Origin: UBA5070 sp035604215
GTDB lineage: Bacteria; Fibrobacterota; Fibrobacteria; UBA5070
DNA: 5,876 bases
Assembly: GCA_035604215.1 (NCBI GenBank)
Contig: DATNIW010000067.1
Span: 1 to 5,876, forward strand
Reading direction: 5' to 3'
Below the pieces are notes generated by a model. It searched no databases, had not been told where the DNA came from, and saw only the letters and a list, made by a program, of their open reading frames with translations. Below, one piece after another: positions 5,869 to 5,876 of the stretch (its first letter is position 1; each line of letters opens with the position of its first letter). A program made the translations under genes and the position numbers.

Positions 5869-5876
5869 AGGATCAC

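Noticed and set aside
4815..5876. Minus-strand frame running in from the right edge
   Set aside because: It lies opposite the RibD_C-like gene, and its product is an unrecognisable H/R/G-rich sequence. It also runs through the repeat cluster.

Overview
The window reads as ordinary high-GC bacterial chromosome (GC roughly two thirds by eye, strongly G/C-biased third codon positions). There is no transposase, phage, plasmid, CRISPR or tRNA/rRNA signature. All recognisable proteins are bacterial housekeeping or widespread families. The sequence alone does not fix the phylum; a Gram-negative-type free-living bacterium is a guess only.

Layout. Positions 1-1352 on the minus strand hold the first 450 codons of a YgiQ/UPF0313 radical SAM protein, whose C-terminus lies beyond the left edge. 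A 269-base divergent intergenic region (1353-1621) follows and contains a paired inverted-repeat (REPIN-like) element. From 1622 to 5693 five genes run on the plus strand: proA (gamma-glutamyl phosphate reductase), hisI (phosphoribosyl-AMP cyclohydrolase), tilS (tRNA-Ile lysidine synthetase), a four-repeat DUF347/COG4705-type membrane protein, and a RibD C-terminal/dihydrofolate-reductase-like protein. The last 183 bases hold a possible terminator and a second, different cluster of inverted and direct repeats.

How the genes relate. The five plus-strand genes are packed like one transcript: proA and hisI overlap by 4 bases, hisI and tilS by 37, tilS and the membrane protein by 11, and the last two genes are 14 bases apart. 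The first two make amino acids (proline, histidine) and the third modifies a tRNA, so translation supply is a loose common theme. Nothing in the sequence ties the membrane protein or the reductase-like protein to that theme. The adjacency may be simple genome compaction.

I looked for an undescribed system and did not find a convincing one. The parts most worth a second look are the two non-coding repeat clusters and the internal symmetry of the DUF347 membrane protein.
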